Shown: positions 38,702 through 50,864 of the stretch, piece by piece | How the letters are laid out: each line of letters opens with the position of its first letter | How positions within the stretch are numbered: the first letter of the stretch is position 1 | Assembly: GCA_020698575.1 (NCBI GenBank) | Contig: CM036244.1 | Coordinates: 24,647,034-24,711,033, forward strand | Length of the DNA: 64,000 nt | Source of the DNA: Bostrychus sinensis | Lineage: Eukaryota > Chordata > Actinopteri > Gobiiformes > Eleotridae | Direction: 5' to 3' | The notes under the pieces: model-generated | Database searches by the model: none | What the model saw: only the letters and a program-made list of their open reading frames with translations | What the model was told of the DNA's origin: nothing | Program-made: the position numbers and the translations under genes

Positions 38702-38961
38702 ATTAAGTAATCCATTTATTAAATCCTCTTTTAAAAACTCATTTAATAAAACCATTTAGTAATCCAATTATTAAATGCTCTTTTAAACACTCTTTTAATA
38801 AAACCATTTAGTAATCAATTTATTAAATGCTCTTTTAAAAACTCTTTTAATAAAAGTATTTAGTAATCTCTTTATTAAATAAACTTATAAATACTCTTTT
38901 AATAAAAGCATTTAGCAATCTATTTATTAAAGGCTCTTTTAAAAACTCTTTTAATAAAAGC
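38702..38961. repeat. Right-arm tandem repeat, 5 units of exactly 52 bp
   Basis: Five head-to-tail 52-bp units run without indels, each beginning ATTTAGTAAT (or a close variant) and containing CTCTTTTAAAAACTC. The two innermost units have no partner in the left arm. Confidence 0.92.
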
Positions 38962-40249
38962 ATTATTCCTTTTCGCGTGGCGCACACGGTCCTCCATAGC
39001 TGTAAAGTAACCATTTGTTAAAACCTCCTCTAATGATCGTTCCTTTCCAGAAACACAGGGAACACAGATTCTCCCGAGCAAAGCGTTTGATCTCCTTTCA
39101 CTATGGTGGCTATAAAAGCGGAGCTGAATCTTACAAAAGCAGAATGGCAGGGCTTTTAAGTGCGACACAGCTGCTACATGTACGTGCACACTGAAGTGTC
39201 TCTATGAGTAGGACTCGTCTGTCGTTTGCAAACATTTGGCTTCCTTTCACTCATCTCACTGATGGATTAGTGCTGCCTTAAATAGCTTGAGCACCAATGC
39301 ATGTTTAATGAATGGTCATTTATTCCTTCTGTGAAGTTGTCTTATTGCACCTGTGTAATTGTTCCAAATTAGAAACGTGTGGTAGTGTGAACATAGACTA
39401 ATAAGGAGGTTATGTTGATGCTGCTGATGACTGGTTGATTGGTTTGTTAGTATGTTACAAAAATAACTCAAAAACTAACCATCAAATTACGACCTAATAT
39501 ACCATCTCCTGCAAGGATTCAGTAAAGGAGCAAATGGCTACGTTTGTGAATCGAGATCATAACTAGTTAAAATGCTACTGGTATAATGCTTCATGAGAGT
39601 GGTTGTTCAAACCCGCTTAAAACATTTATACCTTATTTATTTTCCTTGCAGCCAGCTGCTGCAGAATTTTCATTCACATTTAAAGCCAGGTAAACACTGC
39701 ACGATTTTGGCCGCCTCCTTCAAAAGATTTATAATCGTGGGAAAAATCTGCAGTTGTAGCTCAGCCTCAGCCGCTGGTTGCTAAGTCAACTAATTAGTGT
39801 GTAAGGTCTTGGTCAACTAAAATGTTATTGGTCAATTAATTGCATCCACTCTTTGCCTCACCAAAGCTGGTCTAATATATTAATTAATTACTTTTATTTT
39901 TCATGTTATTCTTATTAAGATAACCATGCTGAATTTTAGATATGAAATATGTCTTACTGCCAGCCCTGCTTAATATAGTTTATTACTTAATTCATGTGAC
40001 GTCATTACTTGGTTCTCTGGTAAGCCCCTTCCCCACACATGCCCTTAGTCAATTAATTGCTGTGCTGGGCATGACTTTGGTCAACTAACCATTTCTTTGG
40101 TTGACAACAACCCTACAATAAACAGTGAATCATCGTAGTAACAAAACAGTGCCATTCCCAGCCATGAAAGTGACCACACATTTTTCTTTTAGAAGACTGC
40201 CACGCAAAACTGAGTACACTCTACTGGATATTTTAGCATATATGTCACA

Positions 40250-40912
40250 CTTCAATGTTTTCCGATCACTGAACACTTTTTGAAATTAGACAAATATAAC
40301 CAAAGTAAATACAAAATGTTCTTTTTAAATGATTATTTCATTTATTAAGGGAAAAATAAATATCCAAACCTCCTTGGACCTGTGAGCAAAAGTGCACCCT
40401 TTATCATGTAATGGATTAAATGTGATAAAGTTACAAAGCCATTTATAAGAGTTTGGTACTCCTGCCAACCATGATGAGAGCCATTATCTAAAAAGGGTGA
40501 AGACCTGGTGAATCTTCCCAGGAGAGGCCTGAGCGCATCAATCGCTCATTGAGGGAGTCCCAGAAGGTCCGAGAACAACATTTAAAGAACTACTGAACTC
40601 ACTTGTGTCAGTTAAGGATAGTGTCCATGATTCTACAATAAGAAAGGGAATGGGCAAAAATGGCATTCATGGTAGAGTTTCAAAATAACCACAGCTGACC
40701 AAAAAGAACACAAATGCTTGTCTCACAAAAAACATCTTGAAAAATATTCTGTGGACTGACAAGACAAAAGTTGAACTTTTTGGAAGGTGTGTGCCCTGTT
40801 ACATCTGGCATAAAAATAACACAGCATTTCATAAAAAGAACACCATACCAAAAGTCAAAGTGAAAGTCAAAAAATCAAAAGTCAAAGTCAAACATGGTGG
40901 TGGTCAGAGCCA
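40250..40912 (+). mobile_element. Truncated Tc1-like element with 5' half of the transposase
   Basis: The left part (TTAGACAAATATAACCAAAG, then AAGGGAAAAATAAATATCC) resembles the terminal region of a common fish Tc1-like family. The transposase part (about 40505-40905) keeps blocks such as ATAAGAAAGGGAATGGGCAA and a 40737 frame reading ILWTDKTKVELFGRC. That frame contains the first catalytic aspartate, with K replacing the usual E after WTD. A small AAAGTCAA-type expansion lies at 40855-40892. Homology stops at CATGGTGGTGG (about 40912), before the second D and the E of the catalytic triad, and the right inverted end is missing. Confidence 0.75.
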
Positions 40913-41554
40913 ACTCTGGCTCCGTTGGTGACCTAGGCAAGATTTTAGATTTGCTCCCCACCCCTCAACACCCCACCCCATAACTACCAATAACGCTTGT
41001 CCTGGTAGTGGTAGTTTGCTGCTCTGGAGCTGCACGACCTGGGCAATTTCTTGGTCGTCGATGCGCTCCTCAAGAAATGTTGGTAGTTTGGCCACTCCTG
41101 GGAAGATTGACCACTTAGAAATTGTAACACTTTACCTATACTCAGCTTTACAAAAATTGTGGTTAACCACAGTTAATTCATCATTTAACAAGGATTCCAC
41201 ATTGCATTCCACATCGTTAAGTGTATCTTCCATAAATCTTTTAATAAACACACACACACAAAAATTGCAGTGTTTACTTAAAGTAATATTATTGGCATTT
41301 ACAGTAAAACAACTGTTAATTCAATTTCTACTGCAAATGAAAGGCATGTAACATGAAGAAGACAATTTTTGCCTAGTGAATTACATCAGTTATCTTTGGT
41401 ATGAAGAAAAGCATGCAGCATTAAAGATTTCCGTACAATTTTATTTTGATTAGTTTGAACTACTGAGTATTAGCCTAAGCTAAATTAAAGCTTAATTGAT
41501 TCAGTGCTTTTATGTCGCTATCATAATCTTCCTCTATCTCTTATCTCATTTCAG

Positions 41555-41661
41555 GCATCTGGTGTTTGAAGCATCATGGCTGCTGCTCTTGGGAGGTCTA
41601 CATCTCTGGACTTGGGCTTGTGGACCTCACTTCTTGTCATCACATTCCTTCCTCAAGCCAG
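41555..41661 (+). CDS. gabra3: GABA-A receptor alpha subunit (alpha-3-like), exon 2: start codon and signal peptide
   Basis: This exon starts translation of a pentameric ligand-gated chloride channel subunit of inhibitory synapses. The acceptor is a pyrimidine-rich tract ending TCTCATTTCAG, and the donor is CCAG|GTAACA with GT at 41662. The ATG at 41576 sits in a strong context (A at -3, G at +4). An in-frame TGA at 41567-41569 rules out a longer N-terminus within this exon. The coding part is 28 codons plus two bases (AG): MAAALGRSTSLDLGL, then the hydrophobic core WTSLLVITFLPQA. This looks like a signal peptide. The AG completes to AGA (Arg) with the first base of the exon at 60372, so phase and frame agree. 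The link between the exons is inferred from phase, strand and protein logic. The leader has no recognisable sequence identity, as is normal for signal peptides. Confidence 0.8.
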
Positions 41662-44152
41662 GTAACACAAATCTCACATCACTCATTATGTTTTTATGTT
41701 TAGTATAAATCATAATTACTGCTCCAGTGGGTATCTTAATCTAACCAGTACCATTAGAAGAACAAATTGGCACCACAATGGCTAGAAATGTTATTTCTTT
41801 TCTCTGCTGTTTATTACATATTAAAATTATTTTAGCAGTGAGTATCCGATTGCTAAATGAAATAAGTGAATTAAAAAAATTATGTAGTCATAAAAATAGT
41901 TGTTGCCTTTTAAAACCTTTACCAAGCTAAATAATCAAGGAGATTTTTCATCTTCTTTTTTTGCACTCCTCATAGAAACCGTTCTGAACTCAAGGACTTT
42001 GTGGACAACTCCGTGACTTTCAGAATAGTTGGAAAGGGATTAAAATAGCATCCATAGGCCCTTGTCCTAAATGGGGCAAATATAAATGTAGTGTATTCTC
42101 TCCATGGCCACTCTGAGTTCTACTGACTGGTGAATTAATTTGCATAGTGCAGCACACCACAGCCTGCATCCTGTGCACATTTCACACTTTCCGTGTTAGA
42201 GTCAGCGAAAAGAGCCCCGGCATGTCTAGAACTCAGGCTAATCACGGTTGTTGTAATTTCAAATGAAGAGAATGTGCGGGCTGCCATGTTAGCATTGTTG
42301 ATAAGATGGGATGTTGTGGCACAGAGTAAACCATTTTAAAACATTTTCCATGCTAGGACAGGCTCACCAAACCTGGAAGAAAGCCGGCTGCGGTGAGAAA
42401 TCAGAAGAGTGTGTCAGGGATTAGCCCAGTTTGCTTTGTGTTCGCGCCACTTGGCTCTCTCTGCTTATTAGCAGCCCACAACCCTCCTCGCAATTAATTA
42501 CATATCATCATTACATGTATTAAATATGTAAATATGGCATATGTGGCCAGAATCAGTAGATGGCCAAACCCAGAGAGAGACCCTACAGAATGTCTATGTA
42601 TATACATGTTCACTCATACACTTTAAGGCCTGTTTAAGAAACAGTTTCCAAGCAAATCTGAGGTGTATTTGTTTTTGTTTGCAAAATGTAAAATGTCTTA
42701 CCTTTGGGGCCTCTTGTTTGATCATCATAAAAATGTGGTTCTGAAAAGGAATGGAACAATGATCGCTGTAATATCTATACATGAAAATCTATTTAACATA
42801 ATTTAAGAGAATAGAGTATAAAATTAGTTGAGATGAAGTGTTGACATATTCTGGGACAAGAAATCATCTTCATCCTTTTTCCAGTGGGACCCAGGCCACC
42901 AGAATTCATTATGCATGGAGCTAACAAGGATTTTACAAATGCTAAGCTCCTGCGATTACTTGTCATGTATCTAACATAATGTATGGAAGTCCTTACACAG
43001 CCACACTTTGTTCAGTTAAACCTATACATGCAGTTTTATGTCTTAGCTGGTTCAGTGTTGGACTTTGGAATTTCAAGCCAGAAGTAGGGCAGCTTCTTGA
43101 AATTTGCAGTGAATAGTGGCAGCACATATTAATTGTCAATCAAAGCTGGAGTTGTTGGAAGTTTTTAGTATAATCCTTGGACTGTCAGCATGTGCCAACT
43201 GGCAGAATATCACTGTATCAGCAAAGTGGTTCTTCTGTGAGAAATGCCACCTCCCTGATGCCCACTGATGCTATCAACGGGCTCCAAATCGGCTTTACAA
43301 CAGTTGAGGCAGGAGACTTTCCTAATGGATTAAGGTGTAACAGACAAATCCCCTATATAAGGCTGTGTCATTCTGCACATCACCAAATTTACTTATTTCC
43401 TACCTTCTGTAAAGCATAGCCTGATTACGCTATTATTCCAATTAATCCGTGTATTACGTATGAATTAGAAAGTTGTATTTATTTACTATTGAACAAAGGG
43501 TTCTCGTCGGCAGTCACGCTTAACAAGTCTAGACAGCCGGGACATCTTGTTGTCTATTTTGTTTGTAATCTGTTGCCAAGTTGCAGTCTAACGTGGCACA
43601 TAATCAATAGCTATAAGAATGAGAGTGCTATGGCTTCACTTGCCTATGGCTCATCTCTGAAGTCTTCCAAGCACCTCTTTGCGTTTACGTCGTCTTGCAT
43701 GAATTATTCATGGGGTGGCAAAGAAGGGCGTCACTTTGAGATGTGACCTGGCCAACAGATATGGTCTGTTTCCGAGTTGTTGTCAAGGTTAATGTGTCAC
43801 AGCTTTGGACAAGGATAATATATTCATGGAAAAAGACTTCACTGATTGAACTAAGCAAATCTGGTCCAATGAAAAAACCAAAAGCTCAGTGGGAGACTAA
43901 TGCTATATAGAATCACTCAAGACTTGGTGATCCTCAAGTTTAGGGATGCTCCATCCATCTCACAATAGTAAAGAATCCACTGAAAGGAATCATTTGTTTC
44001 TCTAGTGACTCCTTCTGGAGTTAGTATCTTTGGTAATGGTATAGAATCCTTTCAAAGGTTCATGGATCCCGATGATCCACACATTGGCAGAGGTAAAAAT
44101 AACCATTCCTTTTAGTAAAATGCAGTAAAATCATAAATAATTGTACATAGAG

Positions 44153-45217
44153 CAGTAGGGGTGTGACGAGATCAAAATGTCATAAGATTTGTTATCAGAG
44201 TGAAGCGCAATCTTGAGTATACTTTTTTTTTTTACCACCAGGCTGTATCTAAGACCAACATGTAGGTTACTATTTCCACAGATGGAGTTGGGGGAGAGTT
44301 CAGAAAACATCAGAAGAAGAAGTTAGCAAACATGACGGAGTGCGCGGGTGAAATCCCAGATGCACCCACCACTTTTAAATCAGCTGCACTTTTACACGGA
44401 TCACGCGCTTTGAGTATGGCACAAACTGCTGGAATGACATTATGCCTTTGTGCAGGTGTATTTACAGAACCCACAACTGTTTTAATGGCATTTTTTTTTC
44501 AGGAATGTAGGTGTGGGTATCGCGGGTACAAGGGTTTAATAAAAGACGTTATGCGCTGCACACGCATCTAATTAATGGCGCTATCGGCAAAACTCATCTT
44601 TTTCAGATGGTATCTCTAATGTTTTACTTAACAGAAAAGCCATATTTAATTATTAGTAGTAACTTTTAATGGTGGGACGGGATGAAGGATGAGAAGGCAG
44701 GGGGAGAGAGACTTGCTGCAGCTTCTCAGAGAGTGGAGGCAGGGCATCATATGTGAGAAGTTCAGGCATTAGACTTTTATATATTAAAATCAAAAACTTA
44801 ATAATGGCGGAAATATTTCTATCTTGAACTTACACATTACATTACATTCAGTAATAGGCTAGTCTACAGTGGTGTATCTTGGTAATGTGGGGCTCCAAGG
44901 CAGGTTTTCAGAATGGGCCCCTAAGCAATTATACTGCTTAGGCCTGGCTGTGTGGCAGCATTTCGGTTTTCTGTTTGAAGAAAAAAATGTTTGTGGTAAA
45001 ACCATTAGCAGTGTTTATGTTCTTTTACTGCATATAATTCATAAAAATTAAGATATTGCTATCAAAATGTACAAAAAATGTTTTGCATTTTGTAATTTTC
45101 AGTTATTTAAAATAAAGATAAAATGTTTGAAGAAAAAAACATTTCTATGATTTATTAAAAATAAAATAAATCTCCTCTCGTCTCAATCTCGTGAGCCGTC
45201 TCGTCACATACCTACTG
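44153..45217. mobile_element. Non-autonomous hAT-like element
   Basis: The left end CAGTAGGGGTGTGACGAGA and the inverse of the right end, CAGTAGGTATGTGACGAGA, are matching terminal repeats of a style seen in fish hAT elements (CAG start, GTGTGACGAG-type sequence). The flanks ACATAGAG and ATTAGAGG share TAGAG but are not an exact 8-bp duplication, so the target site has decayed or the ends are off by a base or two. The interior has only short chance frames (for example 44332-44571) and no transposase similarity. Confidence 0.65.
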
Positions 45218-48200
45218 ATTAGAGGAGAGGTAAACTATGATTACAGCCTGAATCACTGCCATTCAGACACTGTCCACGGACAGTTACTACAGTAAATAAA
45301 ACTGGACAATGGCTCTCTAACCCTTCAAATAATAAATGAAAAAGTCAACATTCAATGAATCACATTTATTTTCACCAACACAAAATATGTGAACAGGGAA
45401 CCGAAAGGTCACCCTATGTTTATAGTATCTTGAAGTACAAGAAAAATATTGTAATTATAGGCATAATGACATCACTGCTACGCTACATTCCACTGAAATC
45501 CAAATGGGTAATAATGCGCCTTTAAATTATGCATTTTCATGAGCACAAGCACATAAACAAGCAAAATATTACCAAGTGCTCGTTAAGACACAGGCAAAAG
45601 TGGTAAACATGCAGGAACAGAATAATTTATCTTCTCTCTTTAAAACTAAAGACTGAAAAACAGAGTAATTCTTAATTATACAGTATGGGCTATCTGTTAT
45701 GCTAAGTGGCTAACATATTTCAGATGATAATCCATGTTGTGGGATGACTATGACTTTCAACTACACAATTTGTTATGTATTGAGGCCAGTGGACTGGCTG
45801 GTCATCTTTTTACATATGTTTACCCCAGTGGACTTGTAAATATTCTGTTTTTTTATCATAATTCTTTTTGTATAAAAATAGGTGGCAAGGAGTATGTAAT
45901 TTAAATTATGTTATTGTGAATATTTTAAAATTAAAGCTAGTATTATTGCTGCAGTAAAACATTTTTTCCTTTACCTGTTTTGGGTATTTTATTGTTGTGG
46001 GTCCTCATTACTTTTCAGTCAATTTTCTATTGATATGGAGCACATCTGGTCAGTGATCTTCAAAGTAGCCAATTAGTGAACATCCCCAGCAGGCTCGAAT
46101 CAAAGCGCAGCTGAAATAGATTTCCCTGAAGGTGTCCACACACCTGCCCTCTGAAAGCAGGCAGCACAATGCTGAAAACATTAATAAAACCAATCAATCC
46201 ACGCAAAGTGGACATCAGCAGTCAATGAGATTCAAAACTCTGCACGTTTCCACATGTTGGTTTCATGTGGTTTCCAGGAATATAATCCTGTGGTTGTGAC
46301 TCATGTTGCTCTATTGTCTCTGAGATGTGATTGTTCCACAATGTGCTGTAAACTGCAAACATCTACCCCAGTCCTTTATGAAGCTAAACCTGCAGTACAT
46401 GTCTGCTCAATGTGGATTAAAAGCTATCACTGTAACTGTACCTTTGAAATTGTAATTTAAGATTTCCTTTGTAATAACGTTTCATACTTGTATATTTATT
46501 CCAAGAAACAGTGCTGCAGTGGGAAAGAATCTGTCCTTTTTATTCTTCTTCTGTCAACATTTGAGGCTTAAAGCTTCTTAACTGCATTTTTCCAAAAGTC
46601 AATTCCCTGTAATTGTGTAAATGACAGGATCAATATGATCAATCAGAAAATCTGTCCACTTCAAACCATTTGCCACTGTTAAGCTGAAAATCATTAATGC
46701 CTTTATTCTTTGATACTGTTAACAGTTTTCTATTGCTGTGGCTTGAATTACAGGGACAACAGAAAGTTCTATTAGGTTAAAACACACCAACTATTTATTC
46801 TTTGTTGGGCATTATTCTAGTTGTAGTTGCAGCATTTCTTATTTGCCGACTACTCTTTAAAGGTTTTAGGCCCATACTTCAAAGGATTAATATTGTTCAG
46901 CAGTGTGCTGCCCAAGTAGCATTGGAATAAATAACAAAGAACAGAAGGCCTATAGAGGCCTCATAAAACACTGCCTCCATAATGCCAACCTGGCAATCTG
47001 GCAGAGTCTGTGGCACTGCATCTAACTTTATCCCTACTGTGCCAAAGATTTTCAAACTGCTGCTACAGTCTTTAACAGTCCAAGGGCTTGTTACATGTTA
47101 CAAATTGCCAGACGGCATGACTATAATCTAGATTAAACATACAAAGCCCCAGTCCCTTAATACAAGATGGATCTTTACAGTTGTTCTTGGGCACCCCAGC
47201 CAGGAAGATAACAACAGTTTATCCTGTGTGCAGTTTATCTGAGAGATGGTTCAGTGCATTTGATAATAACTTGGATCATAATTAAGGCTATTGTTTTCTC
47301 CCCAGCAAACTTGAGCTTGAAAGCAATCCATTGACAGTAATTGAAACTCAGTGCCCTAAAAAGCACAGCCTAATTGGTAAATTCTTGATTCAGCAGCATC
47401 CATCACCACTCCTCTCACCACAAAAGACAGCTGACTGATTTGAATGTTGAACCTCAGATGATTAACACTGTCATCTTGTTTTCATTTGTATCCAACCAGA
47501 GGGAGTGAAAAGGGCAAGAACATTTTAATGCTGGCCCTGGCACTAAAACTCACAGACCAAATCCTGCAATTATGAAATGGGATAAAATCTGCAAGCTGGT
47601 GTCAGTTTAGTTCCACTGTTGGGTTCAGTCCAGTAATTAGCTGCGGGTGAATGCAGGTCATTTATGGATCATTTTAAAAATGACTTACAACTCCATAAAT
47701 TGGCAAGGCAGACATTTTTCTGTCTGCATTACACAGGCATATTTTCTACTGGCAAATTTACTTTAGCCTGCAGTATTTAGATAAGTCTAATCTTGTAAGG
47801 TATTGACTCAACTCAAGTTGTGCAGTAGATTTTTCTTACTAATGGAAAAGTGTGGTGGTGGCGGCTTGCATCGTGCTGCTAGCTTCACAGGCCTTATTGT
47901 ACCTGCAGATATGAATGTTCATTAAAGGTGTCGCAGGTGCTGGTGTGACATGCTTCTCCGGGCTGTTTGCTACTGTTCACTGGAGATTGCATTCTGATTT
48001 ATGCTGTTCCTCAGTACATAGAATACTAACCAATCCAAGAGACCTATTTGTGTAATTATAACTACAGACATTTCCCAAGTCTCAATCATTTGGCTTTATT
48101 TGTGGTTAGAAATTAGCTTCATATCTGTAAAGTCTTATTGAATAATTATGTTGCAGTCATGTAAATGTCTTAGATAATTTATGAAAAATGTGGCAAAAAA

Positions 48201-50864
48201 TACAACAACCTTGAAGAGCTCTGTTTTAATTGAGTTTTCACTTACTCTCTCAACCTCCCTTTCCACTTCTGTGCCAATAATGTGGCTGCTGCAATGGCTT
48301 AACAGATAAAAGAAAATGTACACAATTAAATCAAATACATTTTTAAAACCAAATATGTCCAAAGTGTGGTCTAGAGGCAATAATAATAGCACACCTGTAC
48401 CGACAATATTCATTAGTACTGGACAAGGAAAAAGAGGAATTTAAGCTTTGAAAAGGTCAAATCAAGCATTAAGCCTTAGTTTTCTATTCCTCAAAAAATG
48501 TACAGAAAGATGTTATTTTGTTGACATTCCTGTTATATTTATTTACACCAACACCAAAAGTTATTATAGTTTGGTAATTGAAAACAAAACTGTGTTTATT
48601 TTGTTTTCAATACACAAACAAAACATCAGTTCATAAATATTTTTACATGCATAGTTTTGCTCTCTACAAAAACACATCACTTAAGTAAACAATTGACATT
48701 ACAGTGTAGTCTATGAAGAAAACAATACCCAGGGTGGCCACAGTAACATGGCAGCTAGTTTTCATTGAATAAGGAGTCCTTGTTTGATATTTTTTGTTTG
48801 TTTGTTTTTGTATCTGTCTTACATAATAGACTCACTCGTTTCTTGGTGGTGTGTGTCTGTACATAAGGTCAAGTGAATGCTCTCAGTGTCATATTGTGGT
48901 CTGCATGTTATACAGACCGCTAACTGAGACAAGTTGCTGCATATTGCATTATGCAGAGTCCAGTCTCTGACGGAATGATGAATCACGTTGTCTAAATGGC
49001 ACTGTTACTAACTGCAGTAAATGTGTACATTCACCCTTCTTTTTTTTATTGTTGGAAAGCCAATGATTATTTGAATAGAATATCTATCATTTGCATGTCT
49101 TTTACAGGTTGAAAAAAGGGGAGTTTCAGCTAGAGTCAGCAAAAAACACATAGAGGAATTGAGTTAAAAGGATAGTGAGAAGTGTGAACATGTGTTAGCG
49201 AGATAGAAAAATGATGAAAGGATAACACAGCTGTCAGGGAACCATGTAATGAGAAGGCAAGAGAATATTTACTTTCAGAACGGCCATGAACAATCCTGAC
49301 CAGCCAGATTGCTATCCTTCTGTTTGCTATAAAATGTTTGGCATTTACCTGTATGTAACTCGAGCACTATCAAGGCAATATAACAGGAAATTTGCCTTTT
49401 ACAACATCTAAAATTGGCCATGTTTAATGTATTGAACTGTGCCTGTCCCGCCTCCCTCCGCTGTAATAACTGTGAACCACTGGAGAATTGTAATGAGATG
49501 CTGAATTAAAAGGGGAGGTGAAAGTCAGCCTTAACATCCCCCTGCCCATCAGCACACGACTTCCTTTTAATCTCACCATGGATCTATAGGAAATTATTTA
49601 TTGTCTGAAATCACCCGCTGCTGCCCCTTTTCATGAAAAACGAGCAGGACGTTTTTGGTAGTCAGCCTTTACAGTGTGGGATGATACACGGTATGCTTAC
49701 AGTTATAAATGAAGTCTTCATTGATGCTGATGCTCGTCATTGCACTAATCCCTGTAGATATCAGAGCATCATGTAGCAGAGGACCATGACACTTTTTTGG
49801 AAACACCTCGGAAGAAAGTAGGTTGGTGTCAGCATTGTTTATCTCATAGATCATATCTTTATGGGAGACTTTATACACATACGTATAGGCTGCCAGTGAA
49901 AGGAAAAGCTGAAGACATTAGTCTTTCTTGGCCACACACCTTTTTGATTAAACCCATATAAATGTTTATAATGGAGTAATGAGATATTGAACTTTATCGA
50001 CATATTTCAGTCTGTCTGGTCTGTTTAGGTCCACGTTTAATCATACACATGACAGGTTATCATTCTGAATGACGTTCCCTGTGTCCCACTGCTGACCTTG
50101 GTTGACAAGGCAATGAATAAAAACACAGTCAGGATCAAGGACAAGAAGACAGGACAAAACTGTTCAAATCCAAGATGAAGCAAAGCAGGCGCTTTCAGCG
50201 AAAAGGACTAGGGATTTAAGACTGTGTGGGAGATCTCTGTGTGTGAGGAAATGAAAGATGAGCTGGGCACAAAGAGTTGAGCTGACCAAAGAAGAAATAT
50301 GCAACATATGACACATTAATCTCAGAAATGAAGCATGCTGTGCTGTGTACATCTCAATTGCCTTTTAATTATCATGACATGCTATTAACAGTGTGGGCTG
50401 TATGTGCTGCTAGCAGTAAATGTACTGTTTATATCAACAGATGCTCATCAAAATGCATTTGCTTGAATGTTAGAAGTAAAGTGCCAAGACTCAAGATTGA
50501 ACTGTTGGTGATGCTACTCCTTTACTCGAGTGTCATTAAGCTGTAGCAGAAGTTGACATTACGTCAGTGGAAAAAGTGTCAGTCCTAGGTCAACTGGAAG
50601 CAATAACACCATATGTCGACATAGTAAACCATTCAAAATTATTTTAGCTAGTTTGTATTTTACCTGTAACATTTTAGTGACAGTGTCATCGTCGTGACAA
50701 GCTTTTTTAGAGATATCAAAAATATTCTTGATTATTGCTCCACTTTTCCCATTGTCTATTTGTACACTCAGTATCATTATTAGATACATTCTTTTGTGGC
50801 TGCCAACAAGTCACAACTTTGGTTTTGCTGTGAATAACAAGTTGAGAGATAAACTTTGAATCGG

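Larger units (their letters stand above)
37197..38998. mobile_element. 1.8-kb foldback element with tandem-repeat arms, family unknown
   Basis: The left arm is 37197-37918 and the right arm 38146-38998, around a loop of about 227 bp. The ends are TATGGAGGAC and its inverse GTCCTCCATA. From the outside inward the arms share a CGCCACGCGAAAAGGAAT block, then 52-bp tandem units. A non-repetitive stretch follows, with AGCTTTTCCGTGGCGTTCCT-like, CCACTTCCGGTCACAGCTTG and CAGCGGATATAAAGCACAC blocks. Flanking GCTGTA (37191-37196 and 38999-39004) is an exact target duplication of 6 bp, or TAGCTGTA of 8 bp if the terminal TA is assigned to the flank. No transposase frame is present, so mobility would have needed another element's enzyme. 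Confidence 0.85.
11441..41554 (+). other. gabra3: gabra3 intron 1 (about 30.1 kb, inferred)
   Basis: This is the span between the putative exon 1 donor and the exon 2 acceptor. No further host exon was recognised. The identified contents are a (TA)n tract at 16473, a SINE at 19965 and a decayed Tc1-like element at 20140. Further on come a foldback element at 22706, a SINE at 28080, a palindromic MITE at 33976, a TTAA-flanked MITE at 35060, a large foldback element at 37197 and a Tc1-like fragment near 40250. The remainder is unassigned AT-rich sequence. The length depends on exon 1 being correct. Confidence 0.5.

Noticed and set aside
38702..38961. CRISPR-like array of regular repeats
   Set aside because: The 52-bp units are directly adjacent with no spacers, and they lie in an inverted-repeat transposon of a vertebrate genome.
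39780..40120. hAT-like end suggested by GGTCAACTAA/TTGGTTGACAACAACCC motifs
   Set aside because: No matching opposite end or target duplication was found, and the motif is too degenerate to annotate as an element.
41496..41708. Hydrophobic 70-codon frame overlapping exon 2 in another frame
   Set aside because: It is a shadow of exon 2 and its T-rich flanks. Only the frame from 41576 joins exon 3 in phase.
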